64,000 bases of DNA, from contig OZ024840.1 in NCBI GenBank assembly GCA_964017145.1, positions 2,914,001-2,978,000 on the forward strand. Direction: 5' to 3'. The notes beneath the pieces were generated by a model. The model was not told the origin of the DNA and did no database searches. It saw only the letters and a program-made list of their open reading frames with translations. The first letter of the stretch is position 1; each line of letters starts with the position of its first letter. Made by a program: the position numbers and the translations under genes. Positions 10,476-20,108 of this stretch are shown here, one piece after another. The stretch is from Agrocybe praecox. Its lineage: Eukaryota > Basidiomycota > Agaricomycetes > Agaricales > Agrocybaceae.

Positions 10476-13260
10476 TCAAAGTCTGGCTCTTAGAATCGTC
10501 GGTCTTTTCAGGGTCTTTGCTTGGTCTCGTAAAACTCGTCGAAGCTACATATGCCATATAGAAAAGTCAATCCAAATTAGTGTATCGCCTCAATATTATT
10601 GAAGTAGAAGTGCACTCACAGTTTTACCTGATGGATTCCTGGGTATGGCGTCAATAAATTCAACACCCCCTGCCAACCATTTGTATTGTATCTTGTTATC
10701 AGATACATGCTGAAGAAGAAAAACGGATGAGGCCTCGCCGTAATTTGTAAATGAATGGAATACGAACCTTCTCGATACTCTTTTTTAATCCCTTTTCCTT
10801 GCCGTCGTCTTCTTTTATGCGGTCTAGTGCTTTTGCGGCGGGGACAACGAAAGCAAGAGGTAATTCCCCGCTGTACTCGTCAGGAATCCCAACAACACAA
10901 ACATCAGCCACATCAGGGTGAAGCAATAAATGCCCTTCCAGCTCTGCGGGAGCCACTTGAAATCCTCGAACTTTCATAATTTCCTGAATATGGTAAGATA
11001 TGGTAAGAAGGGCGATAACTTATTTATCTCTAAATAATCGCAATGCATACCTTCAGTCGGTCAACTATATATACTTCAAGATTTTTGATAATAACTTCAT
11101 CCCCAGTTCGTACCCAACCGTCGATAAATGTTTCGGCAGTCCTAGAAAAATGATATTTTTAATAAACACATAAACTCAAGTAAGGTCATATAACATACGC
11201 AACAGGATTACCATAATACCCTAAGGCCATTGCAGGGCCTTTAACAAGGAGCTCGCCTTGTTCTCCTTCTGCTGCGAGTGTTCCGTCTGCTTTGATAACT
11301 TTTGCTGTAATCCCGGGGATCAATTCGCCAGCGCTCCCGACAGTTCCAAGCTTGCGATCATACTGCACCGCGCAGATAGTCGTAGATGTTTCCGTAAGGC
11401 CTAATAAAATACGATGAAATCACGGACGCCCATCCAGCGCCATACACACACTTACCATATCCTTGGCCAATAGTTGCATTCGGGAACAACTTTGATACTC
11501 GCATCATTAAATCACTATTCATAGGTGCTGCTCCCGACAGACAGAACCTGACGTGGCTGAAGTCACGTCCTTTGCTGGCGGGATGCTGATTGGGCTTGAA
11601 TATGAGAACTACTTGAATAGCAGAATATGAGATACCTTGCATAGAAGGACCACTTGAGGGGGTACGACGCTACATAACCACAGGCGTCAGGAATATCTTG
11701 GTAAAACCAAATAAAAAGGCGTGACCAACTATAAATGTGTTATCTTATGGCGGGATATACTGTCCAAAAACTGCGTGAAATTGAACTTTGACACAACGAC
11801 AATGGAAGCCTGATGAATGTGGTCTGGATAAGCAAATAGATAAATGATGTGTTGAAAATTGACAGTACCCCAGCGTAAAGTGCGTAATGCATCTAAGAGA
11901 CGGGTAGTAAATCATCAGTTAGACATAATTTCATAGGAAAACTCACAATCACAACTAGTCCATATATGTCTGATCATCATGCATGTAAACGTCGTAGTCG
12001 CAACAATCATAGGCATTAGACGTGTTTTCGCACTCACGGAAAAATGGTAATACTACACGACGCTTGTTAGAGATAATACAAGACTTTAAATGGATTCGCC
12101 CACCTCCTAGAACAACATCGGTAGGACCGATCATCTTTACGGGCGTGTTAGGATCGTTTAACCTGTAGTGAGTAGCCATCTGAACAACATTTGCGATAAC
12201 CGCATAATGCGGGATGGAAACTGCCTAGAAAGTATGTGTTAACATGTTGTACCTCCATAAACCTGGAAATGGGTTGTACTTTTGGCTTTCCTACAAGGAC
12301 GGGAAAATAAAAATAAAATAAGATAAAATCAAGAGATGGGCGATCGTGTGCGTCACAAAGTCGACCTACCAGTCGTACCACTCGAAAAGGACAGAAACGC
12401 AATCGTTCTGCGAGCTTCACCCGGTTGAAAACGAATGGCTTTGTAGTTCTCTCCCTGGCTCTCTCCTAGCGGGATCAGTTGCTCAATTGTATGCAAGTTC
12501 GGGTACGACGCTGATGGGGTCGCATCCAAAAGGAAGAAGGCTTCTTCCGAGAGTCCGCATGCAGAAGCAGCTGCTCTGGCGACATCAAGGCAGTCTGAGT
12601 GAACTGCAATGAGTTTAGCCTTTGTAAGTGTTAACTGGTATTTTAACTCGTCCACGGTGTAGCTGGGATTGGCTGGTCTGTAATCCGGAGGTAAGTGGGA
12701 CTGAAGCTTGTTCAAGGAAGCTCGATGACTTGCGTGATGATTCCACCTAGAGTGTGAACAGCCCAGATAACGGTTGCGTAGTCTTTATTTTCCATGTGAG
12801 TAAGCTGAGCGGGAGCTGGACACGACATAAAACACGACACCTGTGTGATTCGGACTGAATAAACAAACTTGCAGTGGGTAGAACCGTGAATATATGCGTA
12901 TGTGACGAACAAAGAATGTGCGCACCAACGTCTTCGGGACCTGGGACAACGTGTTGGTATCTCGTAACTCATAAAAGGAAGACGACGCGTACCAATGCCA
13001 AACTTGATGCTCAGCGCGTTTGCCAAACCATATGTACGACGATGAGCCTAGAGATATCCAAATAAGAACGCAGCAACGGACAGACAGCAAACCTGACGTA
13101 CTTCTTCGTATGTTACCCGACGTCCTGTTTGGTCGTCGATGAAGAAAGGTACATTACTTGGTCGAACGGGTCTTGTATGAGCGGACCGAAGAAAGAACTG
13201 GGGAATAGAAAGGTTGTCAGGAATTTCTGGAAGAACGGTTGGGGAGCGGAATTCAGACAT
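10476..13260 (-). CDS. Acyl-CoA synthetase, 4-coumarate-CoA-ligase-like, 19 exons
   Basis: Exons: 13260-13093, 13047-12993, 12940-12926, 12867-12841, 12782-12734, 12677-12370, 12290-12280, 12224-12104, 12052-12038, 11969-11947, 11892-11869, 11809-11730, 11669-11636, 11594-11456, 11400-11199, 11141-11051, 10983-10768, 10709-10620, 10544-10476. The total is 1737 nt, 578 residues. This is an ANL-superfamily adenylate-forming ligase that activates a carboxylic acid as acyl-AMP and transfers it to CoA. Seen: P-loop SFSSGTTGKPK, VLPFFHIYGL, GQGYGLTETS, FIDGWVRTGDE, hinge KVRGFQVAPAELEG and catalytic-lysine motif IPRNPSGKTLRR. The C-terminus ...LRARL ends in ARL, a PTS1-like tripeptide, suggesting the peroxisome. 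The join requires exons of 11 and 15 nt and one GC-AG intron (12733-12678). The substrate (aromatic or medium-chain acid) cannot be read from sequence. Confidence 0.9.
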
Positions 13261-13479
13261 GGTCTCGGATAAAGGGGCAAGGATGGAAGCAGGCTTTATA
13301 TGTACCAGAATTCACATCTTTGTGGTGAACCTGAACCCTGATGATGGTCTGAATGTGACTACTTAGATCCGTTGTATGGAGTCACCGCCTTAAGGGGATG
13401 CACTAAGTACGCATCATTCAACGGTCCGCCATCAACAGTTCGCTTTTCTCAGCATACCCCGACCTCTGCAAATTCCGAC
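13261..13479. promoter_or_regulatory. Divergent promoter, acyl-CoA ligase / MED7
   Basis: A 219-bp gap separates the starts of two divergent genes (minus-strand ligase ATG at 13260, plus-strand MED7 ATG at 13480), so both promoters must lie here. I recognise no specific element. An alternative in-frame MED7 start upstream is only a TTG (13372). Confidence 0.5.
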
Positions 13480-14598
13480 ATGGACGAAGAAACCGCTGAA
13501 CTTAGAAATCCGTTCCCATCTCCCCCTTCTCACTATACAAAATACACCTCTCATAATCTCAATCTTTTGGCTCTTCTCAAAGAAAGGGCCCCAGATGATC
13601 AGAACGTCAACCAGTTAGAGGTCTTAAAGGACCAGAATGACATTCCAGATTGGTCGCTTCTGCAACTAGAGAAACCACGAGTAGATTGGATTCTCGAAGA
13701 ACCAGACGCCCACTATGATGTGTATGGCGACAGGTGGTTTGTACGACCGCATTTCTACTTGGTAGTACCACAAATGTTAAACCACGTATAGGTGAAGGAA
13801 ACCATCCCTTCTCTTGCGGATATGGGTGGAAATCAACTCTATCCAGCTGACCCAACCATAGGTGTGTTATAGCGCTGGATATAATTTTACTCCAATATCT
13901 AATTGGTATTTAAGATCGACGACCCGCTCTGCGATCTATTCTGCGGTCACTTCTAGTGACATATTCTGCTCTCACAGGTGCTCTTCTCGCTCCCCCTCCC
14001 GTTTCGCCAGAAATTCCACCGGATTGGCAACGAAACATTGACTGGATCTCGGTTCTGAGTCAGAATTTAATGGCTGCGGCCAATGACTTACGTCCCGTTC
14101 AAGTAAGTTGTGTCGCGTCCTCCATATACCTCCACTCATTTCTGACAGGCGCGAGGAAATCTTGAATCCATGCTAACGCGTCAGTTAGAACTCAGGAGAG
14201 AAGAGACGCGGAAATTGCACGAGTACGTCGCCCAGCACTTTCTCAAGTTGTACAGGTGTTAACAAGTAGACGTGAAGCAAATGTGACACCCTAGGTGCCA
14301 AACTAGCGGAATTAAAGGTATCCTTGCAAAAGACACTCTCGCAAAACCAGACTGCAAAAAGAGCAGAACCTACAAAACAGACGGCCTCTACACAAATGGT
14401 CATGATTTTTGTTCCGGCGGTAATCGATAATTGCTGACATTCATTACGCTGATGCTTATAGCATACCGAAAATGCTTCCACGAGCTCAGTAAGCATCTTT
14501 TTCCGTTGTTCGAATTGAAGCTAATGATAGGATACACAATCTAGATGGCTCAAGTTTCAGGCTCAGTCGAAGCGTTAAATTGGGCGGAACAAGTTTGA
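13480..14598 (+). CDS. MED7: Mediator complex subunit 7
   Basis: Seven exons: 13480-13740, 13792-13861, 13915-14102, 14149-14222, 14278-14398, 14462-14488 and 14545-14598; 264 residues. Med7 is a middle-module subunit of Mediator, linking activators to RNA polymerase II. Seen: NPFPSPPSHYTKYTSHN at the N-terminus, the PxxDWILEEPDAHYDVYGD region, GNQLYPADPTIDRR, an Ala/Leu-rich helix (ALRSILRSLLVTYSALTGAL), and a C-terminal coiled coil (MLTRQLELRREETRKLHDKC). The donor after LHD with acceptor at 14277 restores the coiled coil. The exon 5 donor (14398 or 14422, both in phase) is uncertain and changes the tail by eight residues. Confidence 0.9.
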
Positions 14599-15019
14599 TG
14601 GATCTCGGTCATCTACTACGCTATATGATGTTTCCCTGATACCTAACTCGCATGTATACCTTGTATTACTACATGTACACTTTTCATATATGTATAATTA
14701 ATGTGTCAGACCTCGTTATTCGGCGTCTCTGAAGTGGTGGTGACTAGATTCTGCTTTGCGTCCCAATTTTACTATTTTTGGTTATTCCTGCTAAAACAAG
14801 GGTCAAATTGAACACAGAACCGAATCTTATCCTGAAGCTGAAGCCACATGACATGCACGGTCGCGTTCACTTCAACCTCGCCGTCAATTTGCCCTCTAGT
14901 AAAGCAATTAACGTACCCACTTCACTGATACACAGCCTTGTATATAAACACAAGAAGATCGCCTCTTAAGCGTATACTACGAAGACAAATCTTCTCCTTC
15001 ATACTCAACATACATCAAC
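14599..15019. other. Intergenic region
   Basis: About 420 bp between MED7 and the BCL7-like gene; both are on the plus strand. No gene, repeat or RNA seen. The segment just before 15020 (ataaacacaag, tactcaacatacatcaacATG) looks like an ordinary 5' UTR. Confidence 0.55.
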
Positions 15020-15707
15020 ATGGCTACAAGACGAAGAATTGGTGTTAGCGCTGCAACAACCGAGGCTGCTCGACGACAACTCATGCAGCCTGTACCATGC
15101 TGGGAGAAAGTTTGGTCTTCACCGACTGGGGTGAGCACTGGCTCATCGAATTTGAAAGTGTACAAATGGGTGAAAACCGAGAAAGTTCAGGTTGGTAATT
15201 ATGGTTCTTTGCATACATCTACTCTCATTTCACATATCTCTCTAGCATTTCAGTGACGATGAAGGCGAGGTAGATGAACCCCTTGCACCCTTACCCGATG
15301 AACCAGAGGTTGTTGAAGGAGACGAAGATGAAGCAGAAGAAGCCAAAGTGGATAATACTCAGCCCAAAGACGCAGAAGTTGCAGATTTGGACATAAATCA
15401 AGACGAGCCTCCTTCAAAGGCGCCATCTCCAAAGCCTCAGCTCATGATGCAGTCTGGTGAAGATGAAATCCAGGAACCTGATGTTTTGGACGCGTCTTTA
15501 AAGCCGCTGGACACTACTATGGTGGACGGAGAAGACAACGACAAACCCAACGGCATGGAAGGACTAGAACTGGATATATCTGCTCTAGGTCCAGATGGCT
15601 TGCAGTTAGAAGGTGCACACGACCTTTCACAGTTGGATGGTCCCGACGCCTTGATTGGCGGCCCTCTGATGGACGACAGTTTGGATCCTTTCTCAGAAAC
15701 GACATGA
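15020..15707 (+). CDS. BCL7-like N-terminal domain protein (putative SWI/SNF accessory subunit)
   Basis: Exons 15020-15190 and 15246-15707 (55-nt intron), 210 residues. The first 57 residues contain basic TRRRIGVSAATTEAARRQL followed by VPCWEKVWSSP and LKVYKWVKTEK. This order (basic helix, W-E-K-x-W, then L-x-x-Y-K-W-V) is that of the BCL7 N-terminal domain of animal BAF/SWI-SNF subunits, where the segments read WEKKW and LRIYKWVPV. The rest is acidic and disordered (DDEGEVDEP, GDEDEAEEAKVD), ending in a Leu/Asp-rich tail. The family assignment rests on a short motif, so I hold it as probable. Inferred role: chromatin remodelling. Confidence 0.6.
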
Positions 15708-16422
15708 TCGACACACCCAAAATATTTCATGAAGCTTTTCTGGACGACTGCGCTACCCTTATAATGGTTCACTGCGACACAGACAGGCAGCCATACATAT
15801 ATCCATTGTTATATTTGCGACGTATATCATTTATTGACCGAACAAAACTCGTTTATCTCTTCTGAACATATCGCCTAATGAAGGAATGCCTCTTCTCAAC
15901 GGTCACGAAAGGATTATTAGTGGCAGGTTGCAGACGCACTGTTGGTGCAAGCTTAACAACTGTTCTTGTTTTTCGGAGGATCCTGCATGCATTCGCATTC
16001 AGAAGTTCCGCAGCCTTCTGATTTCGTGATACACTCGGGCTAAGCGTTCAACGTTCATTTGTCAGTTGCTTCTGGATGCTAATGTATACAATTCACGAAC
16101 CATTGGGATAATGTTTGGATTGGGAAAAACTGTGTGTAGGGAGAGTTTAAGATGCCGTGTGAATTGGGCAGGCCCTTCTCATATTCTTATCGTTATCATT
16201 GCTATATCGAGGGCGAATTCAATTTCTGCGCTGCGCCCAAGCTGCGCCGCCACTCTAAACGTGACGTGAGAATAGTACAAGCAGAACCAAACACCCTGGA
16301 AGCTTTAAAGGTGGTAACTGCAGAGCGCTTATTCTTCAAGAGTGCCCCGAGAACCAGTCACCAGCCTGCGTCAACTTCGAAACAGTTTGACGACTGTTTC
16401 TACACGGCCCTCTACTCCCAGA
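15708..16422. other. Intergenic region upstream of the Lnt-like gene
   Basis: About 715 bp with no supportable gene. The frame opening at 16342 runs in phase into the Lnt-like protein, but homology-like hydrophobic sequence begins only at the ATG at 16423. GTGACGTGAG lies at 16261-16270, about 150 bp upstream of that ATG (see findings). Confidence 0.5.
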
Positions 16423-18211
16423 ATGAACCTTCGCCATCTGGTCTTCTATGACCACCGCAATACAATTTTCATTCCTCTCGTCGCTGTAACTTCCGCTTTT
16501 GCAGTCCGACCGGATTCAACATTGTTACCACTCATCTTCGCGTTATCTGTTTTGTTGATCTATTCACCTTTCTTATTTCGCAAAGACAGGAACAACCACG
16601 TATATTATATACCACTTACATGGATAGCGCTTTCTCTTGGAAGCAGTTTCTCCCGGATCCACGCTTCTCTCGAGGCACTTTCAACGACAGGAACATCCAT
16701 CGCAGCACTATCCCTCGCATCCGCTGTCCTTTCGTCATTCGCACTCGCAGCTCTATATGTCGGAAACAAGTTCTCCGCTAATTTCAGCTCGTCGTGGTCG
16801 CAAGTTACACTATTTCCAGCCATCTGGGCGACTTTATGGTGCACTATATCCTACCTTAATCCGGCGGGATACCTCGCTACCTGGAGTATAGCCAATAATG
16901 AGGATGCCTACAAGTGGATCATCCCATACGTAGGTCCTGCTGGGAAAGACTGGATAGTGGCGGCTTGGGCGGTCGTTATTTCCCAAATGGTCGGCCGCTG
17001 GTATATCGGCTTCGAAGAGGAAGAGGAGACATCTTTACTCGATGTCCCCAGTTCAGGCGAAACCGTAAACAACGACAATTTTACGGCAGTTACACTCCTC
17101 GGTGTATTTTTGACCCTCCTCACAGTTCCATCGTTCTTTTTGCCCACCCTACCTCTCCCTGCATCTATATCTGACATCAGCACTTCGACACCGTTAACTG
17201 TGGGATGCGTTCTTCCGACTTACCATCGTTATAATCACCATACCCTGACCCTTCAAGACTATATCGTTGAATCGAACATGATTCGGAGCAGCGCAAAAGT
17301 GATTCTGTGGCCCGAGGGAGCTGTTACCTTTCACTCTATCGAAGAAAAGAACTACGCGTTTGAAGCCGTTCGCAATATGTCGCAAGGATCGTATGTCGGT
17401 GTGTCCTTCGAAGAAGTTATACCCGACCCTGGCGACCCAAGTGGACGACATTCATTCACAATGACAGGTCTAGCAATCATATCTCAGGAATCCAAGGAGC
17501 CTCATCTCGTTTACTATAAACGACATCTTGTCCCGGGTAGGTTTTTTGCAGCGCATTCAGTTCTCAAAAGATTGCTTGCTTACTACCAAATCTCTAGTTG
17601 CAGAATCGTTCCGCCTACGTCATTCTCCTATGGAACCCACCATCTTTGAACTGGCACTGCCAGGGCCCAAAATTAACAAGAACACGAACCGGAGAGCGTG
17701 GAATGGCACGAGACCCGTAGATATATCTTCGTCCATTTGCCTTGACTTTGCGCATCCGTCCCCGTTCACGAATCTGACATCCAGACCTTCTTTGATTCTT
17801 GCTCCTGCCCGGACATGGGACCGCACAGTTGGCTATGCAATGTGGTTGCAAGCTAAACAGAGAGCCGAAGAATTGAACAGCATGGTTCTATGGTGTGACG
17901 GAGGCGAAGGCGGAGTCAGCGGGGTTGCTGGAAATGGCCACAATGAAATCCAACAAGTTGGACAAGGGTCTTTTGTCCGTACAATTGGCATTGAGTATCC
18001 CCACAATACTCAAAAAACTGTTTTTGCGCGCTTTGGAGATTTAATTTTGATCCTACTTTGGCTTTTCGCTCTCGGTCCAGAGACCCTTCGAAACCGAAGG
18101 TACAACTTTAGGCGGATCCGTCAACGACTCGTCCAATCCCTCGCACAGGTTCTTGGGGGAAAGAGGCGTGCTCGCGTTGAGGACCAGCCAAACCTGTTGG
18201 ACCTTCCATGA
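16423..18211 (+). CDS. Lnt-like polytopic carbon-nitrogen hydrolase (apolipoprotein N-acyltransferase family)
   Basis: Exons 16423-17536 and 17598-18211 (61-nt intron), 575 residues. The first ~235 residues hold about seven hydrophobic segments (for example TLLPLIFALSVLLIY, VYYIPLTWIALSL, ALSLASAVLSSFALAALYV, TLLGVFLTLLTVPSFF). They are followed by a nitrilase-fold domain and a C-terminal hydrophobic helix (LILILLWLFALG). This is the architecture of bacterial Lnt. The catalytic Glu-Lys-Cys triad of the nitrilase superfamily is present: E298 in LWPEGAV, K366 in YYKRHLVP and C419 in SSICLDFAHP. By analogy it may N-acylate or cleave an amide/thioester at a membrane; the real substrate in a fungus is unknown. 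The split codon G|TT gives the LVPVAES junction. Confidence 0.75.
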
Positions 18212-18362
18212 AATATTCGAGGATCAGTATCCCCCTAGTTTTGGTTAAACTGCTTTTTGTACAAAATTTGTTCTGCTTTAAATCTGCTTTTCTTGTTTCT
18301 CTGTACTATAAATAATATGATTTTTTATCTCATATAAAGATGATTCGGGAAAATTCTCGCAG

Positions 18363-19235
18363 ATGTCCGTCGCAATTTCTGGATCCGATAGGATTCTAAT
18401 TATGGGAATGTACAAGGATCAGGGCACGCCTTTCCCTTGTGTTTGCCGTTCAGCTTGGCACAAAACTGGGCGTCCTGTCTTGTTGAGTCTCTTGCAAGTT
18501 CCTCGAACGAACTCGCCATTCTCTGCGACGTCTTCTCCAACAAACGCATCCCAGTCAAAACTCGCACAAGGCCTTCGAGGCTCTCTGCGTAGTTTGACCC
18601 GAAAGACTCACACCAGTCAATTTAGCCGCCGTATATTTCAAAGGAAAAGAGTCCTATCAAACGAGTCATTTGAAGAGTTTCATTTTGTTACTGAAGAGGA
18701 CCTTGACACGGGTCCCCTATCGGCGAGTGTGCTCGACAACGATCCTCCCAACGCTGAAAGCTCGTTTAGTGAATCGACATTACCACACAGAGTCAAGGAT
18801 TCCCAAAAACCATCGTCTCTCTTTCTCTCTCCTCTGGCCATCCCAGCTAATCGTATATCAACAATCACTACTTCAGATACCAGTTCGCCTGCATTGACAG
18901 ATATTGCCTCTCGCTTTCCGCTGCCTCCAACGCACACCCCGATATCTCCGGTTACATTCCGTGAGTAAATCTATATCAATATCTTGCCTGCCTATCCTGA
19001 CATTCTTCTAGCAATTCCATCTTCTACACCACATCCACTACGCCCAGATCTCCGAGTTTTTCCTAATCCCAACAGAGACTCGCCCTCTTTCACACCGACC
19101 GCTTCTTTGATCAATCCAGGAAGCATAGTGTCGTTCCAACGATTCAAATCGCGAGCCAAGGATTTCTTTCGCATTTCATCTGTCCGTTCTGCTTGGAAAA
19201 GTAAAGTCTCCGTCTCATTACCTGCCACCTCGTAA
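18363..19235 (+). CDS. Hypothetical Ser/Thr/Pro-rich protein
   Basis: Exons 18363-18960 and 19012-19235 (51-nt intron, gtgagt...ttctag), 273 residues. It contains basic stretches (RGSLRSLTRKTH, FSRRIFQRKRVLS), an acidic FEEFHFVTEEDLD patch, many SP/TP dipeptides, and a basic C-terminal helix (FQRFKSRAKDFFRI). No named domain. The start at MSVAIS is the first ATG; a second at residue 16 is also possible. Its stop lies only 3 bp before the ATG of the next gene on the same strand, so the two may share a transcript. Unknown function. Confidence 0.6.
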
Positions 19236-19238
19236 ATC

Positions 19239-19878
19239 ATGTTCGGTGGTAAGCGGACCGATGTCGTCGACTTTGGAGGGGAAATGGATTATTCCAACGT
19301 GAAATTCTTTCAGGACCCCCCTAGTCGGCCAGTCACAGTACGTGTGTGCATCTCTTCTTCACGATAGTTTGTTCATATTATCGCACAGACCGCCCCTCAG
19401 CAGTATTATCATCAACAGCAACCTCCACCACCTCCGCAGCCTGCACCTCAATATCATCCGTCGCCGCAAGTAATCGAGCTGAACGAGGGTTTTGAATTTG
19501 CTCTGGCAGCAGCCCCTAATGTTCTGTATCAGAGATATAAACAATATGGACAGGTAAGATACGGTTATCTGCCATCAGTGTCATCGGTTTATTAACATGT
19601 TTGGTGAACAGCTTGGAGTCCTTGGATGGTGTTCTGAATTCAGCGAACTAATAGACAGTCTGAAAGACTTGGGATTCCAGGGAAATATGTTTGTCACAAC
19701 TCGTTCCCAGGCTCTGAGGACGTGCGAGGAGATTTTGCAAATGAAGTTGGAGGAAGTGAAGATGCAATTAATAACAATGTATCTCTCAACACAAGTGGCC
19801 AGGCTCAGACGTTTCCTCGATGTCGACCGCCCTTGCAATGACTATCCGGAACCCCAGTTTCCTGTGGAACCCAGATAG
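19239..19878 (+). CDS. Conserved-looking small protein, unknown function
   Basis: Exons 19239-19337, 19389-19553 and 19612-19878, 176 residues. After a Gln/Pro-rich linker (residues about 34-60), the C-terminal two thirds looks folded and helical: IELNEGFEFALAAAPNVLY, then LGWCSEFSELIDSLKDLGF and MKLEEVKMQLITMYLSTQVA. All junctions keep phase. No family recognised. Its ATG lies 3 bp after the stop of the upstream gene. It ends 230 bp from a convergent gene. Confidence 0.7.
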
Positions 19879-20108
19879 TTACATATTCTACATGTTCTAC
19901 TTCGTTTCTATACTTCTTTTTTCTCTTGTGTAAAATGTATTTACTTCATGTATTCGCCAATAGCTATGCTAATAATCATCAACGAACGTGGTACAAAATG
20001 ACAATTATAACAACAAATAATAGATATAGGATGACCAACATTGAAAATAGAATAAATGTTAATAGGAATAGAAAAATTGTGACGTGAAGAGAAAAAAATG
20101 CAGAATGT

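Noticed and set aside
12241..12290. Alternative exon GKPKVQPIS using a later donor in the ligase gene
   Set aside because: It forces a frameshift or a stop downstream; ending the exon after GKPK gives the expected AVSIPHYAVIAN.
9337..19878. Secondary-metabolite cluster around the acyl-CoA ligase
   Set aside because: Neighbours are mitoribosomal, Mediator and other housekeeping genes; no PKS, NRPS, terpene synthase, P450 or transporter is nearby.
18363..19878. Fusion of the two small adjacent genes into one ORF by an intron over the stop
   Set aside because: The donor available before the stop (gtaaag at 19201) with the acceptor at tctttcag leads at once to a TAG; no in-frame fusion was found.
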